From contig JAFADT010000835.1 in assembly GCA_023424585.1 (NCBI GenBank), positions 1 to 10,487 on the forward strand: 10,487 nt of DNA, given 5' to 3'. Of the stretch, positions 1-6,519 are shown in pieces (the stretch's first letter is position 1; each line of letters starts with the position of its first letter). The position numbers and the translations under genes are program-made. The notes below the pieces were generated by a model, which saw only the letters and a program-made list of their open reading frames with translations, searched no databases and was not told the DNA's origin. Source of the stretch: Pseudomonadota bacterium. GTDB lineage: Bacteria > Myxococcota > Myxococcia > Myxococcales > Myxococcaceae.

Positions 1-1872
1 CTGGTAGGCAGCCACCAGCCGGGCCGCGGCGCCCACGTCCGGCGAGGCCGCCACCGCGGAGGCGATGGTGCCGGGGATGACGCCCTCGGAGACCCAGGTC
101 TCCCAGCGGGTCTCGAAGTCGGCGCGGCCGGCCTCGCCGCCCTGCGCGGCCCAGTAGTCGCGCACCAACTGGTAGGCGGGGCGGAAGGGCTCGTCGAGGA
201 ACAGCGCGAACAGCTCCGCCTCCGGCACGCCGTTGAAGAGCGGCTGGATGAGGGGCTGCGCGATGCTGACGGTGCCGTCCACCGCGCGGCCGTCGCTCCA
301 GGTCTCCAGCTGGTGCGCCAGGGGCACGAACCAGTCGGCGAACTTGGAGGTCTCGTCCTCGTAGTGGCCCGCGTACAGGACGGACAGCGCCTTGCGGTTG
401 GCGTTCTGCTTGGGGTCCAGCACCTCCGCCAGGCCCGCGTCCACCGGCAGGGCGTAGACGGGGTTGGTGGCGGTGATGACCAGCGTGTCCACCTTGCCGG
501 CCTTGATGTCCGCGACCAGCGCGCTGATCTCCGACAGGCCGGAGGCCTCCGGGGCGGCGGCGGGGACGACCTTCACGGTGGTGCCCACGTTGCCCAGCGC
601 GGCGTTGATGGCCTGGGCCAGCGCGTGCACGGCGGCGGGCTGGCGCTCACCGGCGAGGACCACGGAGCGGCCGGCCTTGGACCGGAGGTCCTGGGCCACG
701 GCCTGCACCCACGAGGTGACCTCGGGGCGCACCGCGCCGGCCTTGCCGGAGGCGGCGGCGCCCAGGCTGGCGGCGGGGCCACCCACGGCCTGCGCCAGCG
801 CGGCGGCGATGCCGATGATCTCAGCGGACTTCACGCGCAGGCGGTGGTCCGCCATACCGCCGGTGATCGACAGGCGGGCCTCCGCCACGTAGAGGCGGTT
901 GAGCTCGCCGTTCTTCGGGTCGCGGCGGTCCGCGAACTGGCGGCTGAGGGCCAGGTTCTCCGGGCGGCTCTCCAGGAAGTCCGCGTCCAGGGAGACGATG
1001 ATGTCCGCGCGGCCCAGGTCGTAGAGGGCCTGGACCGGCTGGCCGAACAGGGCGCGGTTCGCCTCCGCGGCGGCGGAGTCGGTCGCGGACGCGAACGCGT
1101 GGAAGCGCGCGTTGGGCAGCTTCTTCTGGATGCGCGCCGTCAGGTCGCGCAGCGTCGGGGAGCTGATGGGCTCCGTGAGGAAGCGCAGGCGGCTGCCGCC
1201 GTCGGCCGCGGCCCGCTGGCTGACGAGGGCGGAGATGTCCTCGGCCAGCACGCGCAGCGAGCGGGGGTTGTTGCCCTGGCGCAGCACGCGGGCGCGCTGC
1301 GGGTCATAGAGGGAGAGCAGGAACGCCTGCTCGAAGAGGCCGGCGGCGCCCTGGTTGATGGGGTGCTGGGGGTTGCCCTCGATCTTCACCGGGCGGCCTT
1401 CGCGGGCGGTGATGAGCAGGCCGGAGGTGTGGCCGGCCAGCGTCATGCCGGACGCGTAGTGCAGCGGGTTGCCCGGGGTGACCTCCGGCGGCGTCTTCGT
1501 GTACGCCACCATCCGCTCATCCTGCGGGCGGGTGCTGCACGCGGTGGCGCCAGCCAGGGCGAGCGACGCGCCCAGCAGCTGCATGAACTCGCGGCGGGCG
1601 AAGCCGGTGGGGGGCAGGTCCGCGCCGACGGGGAACTCCGGGCGGGTCTCCTCCAGGAACTCCGGCGTGGCGAGCTTCTCCTCCAGGCCGAGCCAGTACG
1701 TCTTGCCGTACGCGCCCTCCGCCGGGACGGCGCGGGTGGAGGCGTGCTCGAGCGCTTCGGTCACGACGTTGTCGTGGGCGTGGGGAGCGGCCTCGTCGCG
1801 GCCCGAGACGACCGGGAGCGCGAACGAGGAGGGGGTGTCCTGCGCGGGCGCGCTGTCAGGCTTGGTGTTCAT
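1..1872 (-). CDS. actB: Alternative Complex III iron-sulfur subunit ActB, N-terminal 624 residues (3' end beyond left edge)
   Basis: This frame is open from an ATG at 1872 to the window edge, giving 624 residues without a stop. The protein is the molybdopterin-oxidoreductase-like subunit of Alternative Complex III, which oxidises quinol at the membrane. The N-terminus is the long leader typical of this family: a polar stretch, then YWLGLEEKLATPEF (residues 59-72), then a twin-arginine segment FARREFMQLLGASLALAG (91-108) ending in Cys112. That layout matches Tat-exported extended-leader members of the family, and Cys112 may be a lipid attachment site (inference). The next part, for example the GLLITAREGRPVKIEGNPQHP region (151-171), is the oxidoreductase-like B1 domain. 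The cysteine clusters of the Fe-S domain B2 would lie beyond the left edge. The start overlaps the actA stop as ATGA, and there is no good ribosome site, so translation is probably coupled to actA. Confidence 0.9.
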   Translation of the reverse strand, partial: MNTKPDSAPAQDTPSSFALPVVSGRDEAAPHAHDNVVTEALEHASTRAVPAEGAYGKTYWLGLEEKLATPEFLEETRPEFPVGADLPPTGFARREFMQLLGASLALAGATACSTRPQDERMVAYTKTPPEVTPGNPLHYASGMTLAGHTSGLLITAREGRPVKIEGNPQHPINQGAAGLFEQAFLLSLYDPQRARVLRQGNNPRSLRVLAEDISALVSQRAAADGGSRLRFLTEPISSPTLRDLTARIQKKLPNARFHAFASATDSAAAEANRALFGQPVQALYDLGRADIIVSLDADFLESRPENLALSRQFADRRDPKNGELNRLYVAEARLSITGGMADHRLRVKSAEIIGIAAALAQAVGGPAASLGAAASGKAGAVRPEVTSWVQAVAQDLRSKAGRSVVLAGERQPAAVHALAQAINAALGNVGTTVKVVPAAAPEASGLSEISALVADIKAGKVDTLVITATNPVYALPVDAGLAEVLDPKQNANRKALSVLYAGHYEDETSKFADWFVPLAHQLETWSDGRAVDGTVSIAQPLIQPLFNGVPEAELFALFLDEPFRPAYQLVRDYWAAQGGEAGRADFETRWETWVSEGVIPGTIASAVAASPDVGAAARLVAAYQ

Positions 1873-2531
1873 CGGTGGCATGTGGAGCAGCTCGTGCGCG
1901 AGTGAACGTCGTATTCCTTGGAGAGCTTCTCGGCGAGGGCCGAGGCTTCCGCCTTATCCGCGGGGGGCGCCCAGGTCATGCTGGTGATGAACTCCGGGGG
2001 CCGGAGGTTGGGGCCGGGGTTGCGGTGGCAGTCCAGGCACCAGCTCATCGTCAGCGGGGCGGCCTGCTCGATGGCGCCCATCTGGTCCACGCGGCCGTGG
2101 CAGGTGGCGCAGCCGACGCCCTTGCCCACGTGGATGGAGTGGTTGAAGTAGACGAAGTCCGGCAGGTTGTGGACGCGGACCCAGGGGATGGGCTGGTCGG
2201 CGAAGAACGCCTTGCGGACCTCGGTGAGGTACGGGCTCTTGTTCCACACCTGCGCGTGGCACGACAGGCACACGGTGGTGGAGGGGATGCCCGCCGACGG
2301 GGATTTCTCCACCGTCCAGTGGCAGTAGCGACAGTCGATCTGCTCGTCACCGGCGTGGTGCCGGTGGTCGAACTCGATGGGCTGTTCCACCGGACGCGCC
2401 TGATTGGTCACGAGCGGGGAGCGCACGTAGGCCAAGAGGCCGCCGATGGCGATGGCGGGCACGGCGAGGAGCATCGCGGCCGACAGGCGCGACACCGTAT
2501 TCGTCCAGCGTGGGAAGAGAGGGCCGCTCAT
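1869..2531 (-). CDS. actA: Alternative Complex III pentaheme cytochrome c subunit ActA
   Basis: This 220-residue protein is the multiheme electron-transfer subunit of Alternative Complex III, a quinol:electron-acceptor oxidoreductase. It has five CxxCH haem-binding motifs: CRYCH (67-71), CLSCH (88-92), CATCH (141-145), CLDCH (165-169) and CSTCH (215-219). Five haems is the number known for ActA in characterised complexes. A single hydrophobic segment at about residues 17-36 is an uncleaved signal anchor, which puts the haem domain outside the cytoplasmic membrane. The last haem motif is only one residue from the C-terminus. The gene is first in the visible act operon and its TGA overlaps the actB ATG. 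The ATG at 2531 is followed directly by a sensible N-terminus, but no clear Shine-Dalgarno sequence precedes it. Confidence 0.93.
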   Translation of the reverse strand: MSGPLFPRWTNTVSRLSAAMLLAVPAIAIGGLLAYVRSPLVTNQARPVEQPIEFDHRHHAGDEQIDCRYCHWTVEKSPSAGIPSTTVCLSCHAQVWNKSPYLTEVRKAFFADQPIPWVRVHNLPDFVYFNHSIHVGKGVGCATCHGRVDQMGAIEQAAPLTMSWCLDCHRNPGPNLRPPEFITSMTWAPPADKAEASALAEKLSKEYDVHSRTSCSTCHR

Positions 2532-2752
2532 ACCAGGACCAGGGGCAAGAGGACTGAAGGCGACATGAATGCAGGGGTGGACGCGGGAAAACCGTCCGGC
2601 GCGGAAGTCGACGGGGCCATCCCGGTCCCGGTGGACCGGGCGGGCGGTGGCTCCTGGCGCTCAGACGGCAAGGCAGTCACGTCCAACGAACCTCTAGGAT
2701 GGTGCCGTGGGCGCGGGTCCCTCATGCATTTCCCGACCCAATGCGGCGCGGG

Positions 2753-2785
2753 ACCATCAACCATCAACACGGCAGTGTCAACCAT
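2753..2785 (-). promoter_or_regulatory. Candidate act operon promoter with direct repeats and a dyad
   Basis: Read on the minus strand, a perfect sigma-70 -35 hexamer TTGACA occupies 2781-2776. At a 17-base spacing is GATGGT (2758-2753), a poor -10 box. The -35 box is embedded in repeats: ATGGTTGA occurs at 2785-2778 and again at 2764-2757, which is 21 bases apart, or two helical turns. An imperfect dyad TTGACAC-TGCC-GTGTTGA (2781-2764, five of seven pairs) lies between them. This could be a promoter with an operator. A transcript from here would have a leader of about 215 bases before actA. The -10 match is weak, so the exact start is uncertain. Confidence 0.35.
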
Positions 2786-2883
2786 TCTGTGGGGAGTGGG
2801 AATAAGGAGCGCTTAGCACCTTCCGGGGTGGTTGCGACAAGTTGCCCGCGCTCGGGGATGAATCCCGCTTCTGGCGATCGGAA

Positions 2884-2930
2884 GGGGGCATTGCGCGAGG
2901 GGACTCTTCCCTCTGGAGATCAATGCCTCT
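2884..2930 (-). terminator. Terminator-like compound hairpin downstream of the HNH gene
   Basis: An outer stem pairs GGCATTG (2887-2893) with CAATGCC (2921-2927) perfectly and can extend by G-T and G-C pairs to 2884/2930. Inside it, GAGGG (2897-2901) pairs with CCCTC (2909-2913) around a 7-base loop. It lies about 50 bases past the stop of the last gene of the repair operon. There is no T-run on either strand, so it is not a classic intrinsic terminator. It could instead be a structured 3' end or an RNA element. If read from the act side it is upstream of the promoter. Confidence 0.35.
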
Positions 2931-2979
2931 CAGGCGCGCGCTACAGGGTGCGACGGTCCGCGCGACGGCTGAAGAAGAG

Positions 2980-3336
2980 CTACTGGGCGTCCGGGTCGCG
3001 CCAGCGCTCGCGGCGCTTCTGGAGCAGGCGATCCACCAGCTCGCGCGCGCGTGCGTCGCGGTGGAAGTTCGCGTCGTGGCGGCTGCCCTTGCCCTGATTG
3101 CAGCGGGCGCAGGCGAGGCCCAGGTTCTCCAGCGCGTCGGTGCCGCCCGCGCCGCGGGGCACGATGTGCTCGATGGTGGCGCGGCTGATCGGCTCGCCAT
3201 CCAGACTCACGGTGAGGTGGGCGTTGCAGTGCAGGCACTTGCCCTGCCAGACCTCGGCGCCCCGGTGCGGGACGCGCTCGAAGGTGGCGTCGGTGGCGAT
3301 GATCCCCAGGACTCTCCGGCGCTTGGCGTGGCTCAT
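2980..3336 (-). CDS. HNH endonuclease, last gene of the ligase-associated repair operon
   Basis: This 118-residue protein is a small single-domain HNH nuclease, a family that cuts DNA with one metal ion in a beta-beta-alpha fold. A structural zinc site is formed by CLHC (34-37) and CARC (76-79). The active-site part runs from EHIVPRG (56-62, H57 as the first catalytic histidine) through DALENLGLAC (67-76, with N71) to CNQGKG (79-84, with Asn in the last HNH position, as in many members). The C-terminal third is basic and helical. The ATG at 3336 follows the phosphoesterase stop by 4 bases and has GGAGGT eight bases upstream, inside the preceding gene. This strongly suggests the same transcript. 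A role in repair is inferred from the neighbours. The family also includes homing and restriction nucleases, so the specific function is open. Confidence 0.88.
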   Translation of the reverse strand: MSHAKRRRVLGIIATDATFERVPHRGAEVWQGKCLHCNAHLTVSLDGEPISRATIEHIVPRGAGGTDALENLGLACARCNQGKGSRHDANFHRDARARELVDRLLQKRRERWRDPDAQ

Positions 3337-3340
3337 GGCG

Positions 3341-3994
3341 CTAGACCTCCACCACCGCGGTGCCGGCGACCGCGTAGACGCGGTCCTTCCTCCCCCGCCG
3401 CACGTCCATACCGCCGGTGAAGGCGCTGAACGCGGGGAGGACGCCCACGGCGGGACCCAGGTGGAAGCAGGGCAGCCGCAGCCGGTCCGCTCCGCCCCCG
3501 AGCCGCACCATGGGGTGGAGGTGCCCGGCCCAGACGTAGCGACCGGCGGACGGCTCCGGGTGGTGGGCGAAGCGGAACGGGCCTTCGTCTAATACCTCCG
3601 CGCGGTCCTCCATCCGCCAGGTGGGCGGAAGCGCCCGGATGTGACGGTCGTGGTTGCCGCGTATCAGCACGACTTCTAGTGAATCATGAGCTTCGCGCCA
3701 GGTATTCACGCGGCTGATGATCTCCGCGGTGAGCCCCTGTCGCGAGTGCACGAGGTCCCCCACCAGCAGGAGGCGGCGGGCGCCGGTGGCGGTGAGGGCG
3801 GCGGAGAGGCGGGCCAGGTCGTCCTCCAGGACCCCCAGGGGCAGGGGGATGCCGTGCTGCTGGAAGGACTCGGTCTTGCCCCAGTGCAGGTCGGCGACGG
3901 CGAGTACGCCGGCGTCCGGCCAGTGCAAGGCCCGTTCCGGGAGCAGCTCCACGTCCGCGTTGGCTACGCGGGTCTGGCATCGGGCTGGGACCAT
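3341..3994 (-). CDS. pdeM: Ligase-associated metallophosphoesterase DNA endonuclease PdeM
   Basis: This 217-residue protein belongs to the calcineurin-like metallophosphoesterases. The subgroup encoded next to Lhr helicase and ATP-dependent ligase has members shown to be manganese-dependent single-strand DNA endonucleases. The metal-binding motifs are complete and in order: DLH (35-37), GDLVHSR (79-85), GNHDRH (113-118), HHPEP (144-148) and GHLHP (157-161). The segment after DLH, WGKTESFQQHGIPLP (38-52), is typical of the subgroup. The ATG at 3994 lies inside the end of the helicase gene, a 31-base overlap. AAGGAG sits only two bases before it, which is an unusually short spacing, but no other start in that frame is better. 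Expression is therefore probably coupled to the helicase. The family call is firm; the exact substrate here is inferred. Confidence 0.92.
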   Translation of the reverse strand: MVPARCQTRVANADVELLPERALHWPDAGVLAVADLHWGKTESFQQHGIPLPLGVLEDDLARLSAALTATGARRLLLVGDLVHSRQGLTAEIISRVNTWREAHDSLEVVLIRGNHDRHIRALPPTWRMEDRAEVLDEGPFRFAHHPEPSAGRYVWAGHLHPMVRLGGGADRLRLPCFHLGPAVGVLPAFSAFTGGMDVRRGRKDRVYAVAGTAVVEV

Positions 3995-6519
3995 CGCTCC
4001 TTGAGGCGCTGCACGCGGTCCAGCAGGGATTCGTTGGACACGCTCGCGCTGATGCGCTCGACGACCAGGGGGAAGCCCAGGGGCGAGGGCCGGGGGACGT
4101 GGACGACCTCGACGGGGTTCGCCTCCAGGCGCTCCAGGGTGCGCGCGAGCCGGCCCTGCTCGAGCGGGTGTTCCAGGACCTCGCGGCGCGCCTGTCTCAA
4201 GAGGAGGTTGTCCGGATCGTATTTCGCGAAGACGTCGTAGAGGAGCGCCGCGCTGGCCTGCACCTGGCGGGTGGATTTGCGCGCCCCGGGCAGGCCCGGC
4301 ATCACCAGCCCGGCCACGCGGGCGATGTCCCGGAACTGCCGGCGTGTGAGCTCGCCCAGGTTGACGCTCTCCAGGATGTCCTCGACCAGGTGCTCGCGGG
4401 TGAAGAGGGCGGGCCGCAGGGCCTCGTCGAAGGGGAAGGGCGTGGGGGTGAGCAGCTCCAGGCCGTAGTCGTTCACGGACAGGCTGAAGGTGGCCTTCTG
4501 GAGGCGCGTGAGGCGCAGGGCGAGCAGCGCCGCCAGGCCCTCGTGCACGCGCCTTCCTTCAAAGGGATAGAGGAAGAGGTGGTGGCCGTCCCGCGTGCGG
4601 CAGACCTCCGCCAGGCAGCGGCTGGCGCCGGGGATGCGCGACACGCGGGCCTGCGCGTCGAGGATGGGCCACGCGGCGGCGACCTCGTCCCGGGTGACGT
4701 CGCCCTGGCGCGCGGCCTCCAGCGTGCGGCGCATCGCGGACGCGAGCGACGTGGACAGGGGCAGGCGGCTGCCGCCCCACCGGGGTGTCTGCGTGGCCCG
4801 GGCCTTCGCGGGCTTCACGTAGGCCGTCATGTCCTTGAAGCGGCTGAACTCCAGCCGGCGGCCCGCGAAGAGGAAGGTGTCGCCGGGCCTGAGGCGGCTG
4901 ACGTAGGACTCCTCCACCGTGCCCAGCGTTCCGCCGCTCCAGTAGCGCAGCTGCACGGACGCGTCCGAGGTGATGGTGCCGATGTTCAGCCGGTGCAGCC
5001 GCGCGAGGCGCGCGTCGGGCACGCGGAAGCGGCCGTCCACCTCCACCACGCGGCGGAACTCCGGATAGGCGCGCAGCGTGGGGCCGCCTTCGCGCACCAG
5101 CGTGAGGACCTGGTCGAACTCCTCATCCGTCAGGGACGCGTAGCTGGTGGCGGTGCGGACCTCGTCGCGCAGGGCCTCGCGGGTGAAGCCTCCTCCCAGC
5201 GCGCACGTCACCAGGTGCTGGGCCAAGACATCGAGCGGCCTGGACAGCGGCGTGCGCGGCTCCACCTCGCGGCGCGCGATGGCGTCGCGGGCGGCGGCCA
5301 TCTCCACCAGCTCGAGCGCGTGCGTGGGGACGAAGAGGATGCGGCAGGTGGCGCCGGGGCGGTGCGCGCTGCGGCCCGCGCGCTGGAGCGTGCGGCCGAT
5401 GCCCTTGGGGCTCCCTATCTGGACGACGCGCTCCACCGGGCCGAAGTCCACGCCCAGGTCCAATGAAGACGTGCACACGACGAGGCGCAGGCTGCCGTCC
5501 TTGAGGCCCCCCTCCACGCGCTCGCGCTCCTCGCGGTCGATGGAGCCGTGGTGCAGCGCGAGCAGGTGCTCCCAGTCCGGGCGCAGGTAGCGCAGGCCTT
5601 CGAACCAGCGCTCCGCCTGGGCGCGGGTGTTGGTGAAGAGGAGCGTGGACTGTGTCGGATCCAGCCACTCCGCCACGCGCGGCAACATGGAGAAGCCCAG
5701 GTGCCCGGCCCACGGGAAGGCGTCCACCTCCTCCGGCAGCAGGGTCTCCACGTCCACGGGCCGCTGGAGGTCCGCGCTCACCAGGGTGGGCTCGCGGTCC
5801 GCGCCCACGACGGTGCGCGCGGCCTCGTCCAGGTTGGCGAGCGTGGCGGACAGCGCCCAGATGCGCGCGCCTGGCGCGAAGTGGCGCAGGCGGGCCAGGG
5901 CGAGCTCCACCTGGGTGCCGCGCTTGGTGGCGAGCAGCTCGTGCCACTCGTCCACGATGACCGCGCGCAGCGAGGCGAAGTGCTCCGCCGCCTGCTCCTG
6001 CGTCAGCAGCAGGGACAGGGACTCCGGCGTGGTGATGAGGACCTGGGGCAGGCGCTCGCGCTGCCGCTGCCGCAACGAGGAGGAGGTGTCACCCGTGCGG
6101 CTCTGCACCTCCAGGTCCGCGTCCAATGCCACCAGGGGTTCGCGCAGGGCCTGCTCCACGTCTCGCGACACTGCTCGCAGCGGCGTGAGGTAGAGGATCT
6201 GAAGGCCCTTCGCGTCGCGCTCCGCCACGTCCGCGAGCGGGCCGAGGTAGGCGGCGTAGGTCTTTCCCGCGCCGGTGGGCACGTGGATGAGGCCGCTGTC
6301 TCCTCGCGCGTAGGCGGCCCAGGCCTCCTCCTGGAAGGCGTAGGGCGTCCAGCCCCTGGCGGCGAACCACTGGCGGAGTTGCTCCAGCGGTGTGCCCGGG
6401 TAGGGCGAGGGGCTTCGGGGGGCGGAGCGCTTCGCGCGGGGGCGCTTGGGGAGCTCGACCGGCGCTCGCGGCGCACGCTCGCCGCGCATGCGGTTGCGGC
6501 GGGGCCTAGTGGGCCGCAT
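3964..6519 (-). CDS. lhr: Ligase-associated DEXH-box DNA helicase of the Lhr-Core family
   Basis: This 851-residue superfamily 2 helicase is an ATP-driven 3'-to-5' translocase that unwinds DNA or RNA:DNA duplexes in characterised Lhr-Core relatives. Motifs in order: Q-type FQEEAW (62-67), Walker A PTGAGKT (81-87), TPESL (164-168), DEWH Walker B (190-193), SAT (224-226), LLFTNTRAQAE (293-303) and motif VI QRAGRSAHRPG (379-389). The C-terminal half carries the winged-helix and beta-barrel parts of Lhr-Core, ending in the typical ERISASVSNESLLDRVQRLK (residues 822-841 approximately). The ATG at 6519 overlaps the ligase end by 14 bases and has GAAGGGG at good spacing. A second Met, at residue 11, has no ribosome site. 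The first 40 residues are a basic, proline-rich tail outside the helicase fold. It is the central motor of the repair operon. Confidence 0.95.
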   Translation of the reverse strand: MRPTRPRRNRMRGERAPRAPVELPKRPRAKRSAPRSPSPYPGTPLEQLRQWFAARGWTPYAFQEEAWAAYARGDSGLIHVPTGAGKTYAAYLGPLADVAERDAKGLQILYLTPLRAVSRDVEQALREPLVALDADLEVQSRTGDTSSSLRQRQRERLPQVLITTPESLSLLLTQEQAAEHFASLRAVIVDEWHELLATKRGTQVELALARLRHFAPGARIWALSATLANLDEAARTVVGADREPTLVSADLQRPVDVETLLPEEVDAFPWAGHLGFSMLPRVAEWLDPTQSTLLFTNTRAQAERWFEGLRYLRPDWEHLLALHHGSIDREERERVEGGLKDGSLRLVVCTSSLDLGVDFGPVERVVQIGSPKGIGRTLQRAGRSAHRPGATCRILFVPTHALELVEMAAARDAIARREVEPRTPLSRPLDVLAQHLVTCALGGGFTREALRDEVRTATSYASLTDEEFDQVLTLVREGGPTLRAYPEFRRVVEVDGRFRVPDARLARLHRLNIGTITSDASVQLRYWSGGTLGTVEESYVSRLRPGDTFLFAGRRLEFSRFKDMTAYVKPAKARATQTPRWGGSRLPLSTSLASAMRRTLEAARQGDVTRDEVAAAWPILDAQARVSRIPGASRCLAEVCRTRDGHHLFLYPFEGRRVHEGLAALLALRLTRLQKATFSLSVNDYGLELLTPTPFPFDEALRPALFTREHLVEDILESVNLGELTRRQFRDIARVAGLVMPGLPGARKSTRQVQASAALLYDVFAKYDPDNLLLRQARREVLEHPLEQGRLARTLERLEANPVEVVHVPRPSPLGFPLVVERISASVSNESLLDRVQRLKERWSQPDARPA

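Larger units (their letters stand above)
2532..2979. other. Intergenic region between actA and the HNH gene
   Basis: This 448-base gap lies between two minus-strand genes. It holds a candidate act promoter with repeats (2753-2785) and a compound hairpin (2884-2930). Nothing in it translates into a recognisable protein. The frames that are open here have mixed third-codon bases, unlike the strongly G/C-ending codons of the genes on either side. The base composition is visibly less GC-rich around 2690-2830 than in the coding regions, as expected for a promoter region. I saw no tRNA or riboswitch-like fold. Confidence 0.7.

Noticed and set aside
313..1905. 530-codon plus-strand open frame
   Set aside because: It lies antisense to actB, whose protein is clearly recognisable. 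Its translation is Gly/Arg/Val-rich with no domain, as expected for a shadow frame in very GC-rich DNA.
2754..2767. Tandem CCATCAA repeat as a possible CRISPR or satellite array
   Set aside because: There are only two 7-base units with no spacer structure. It is better considered as part of the possible operator near the act promoter.
3964..3994. Possible frameshift at the helicase-PdeM boundary
   Set aside because: Both proteins are full length for their families. The 31-base overlap is a normal tight operon junction.
4099..5466. 455-codon plus-strand open frame
   Set aside because: It is antisense to the Lhr helicase, has low-complexity composition and no motif.
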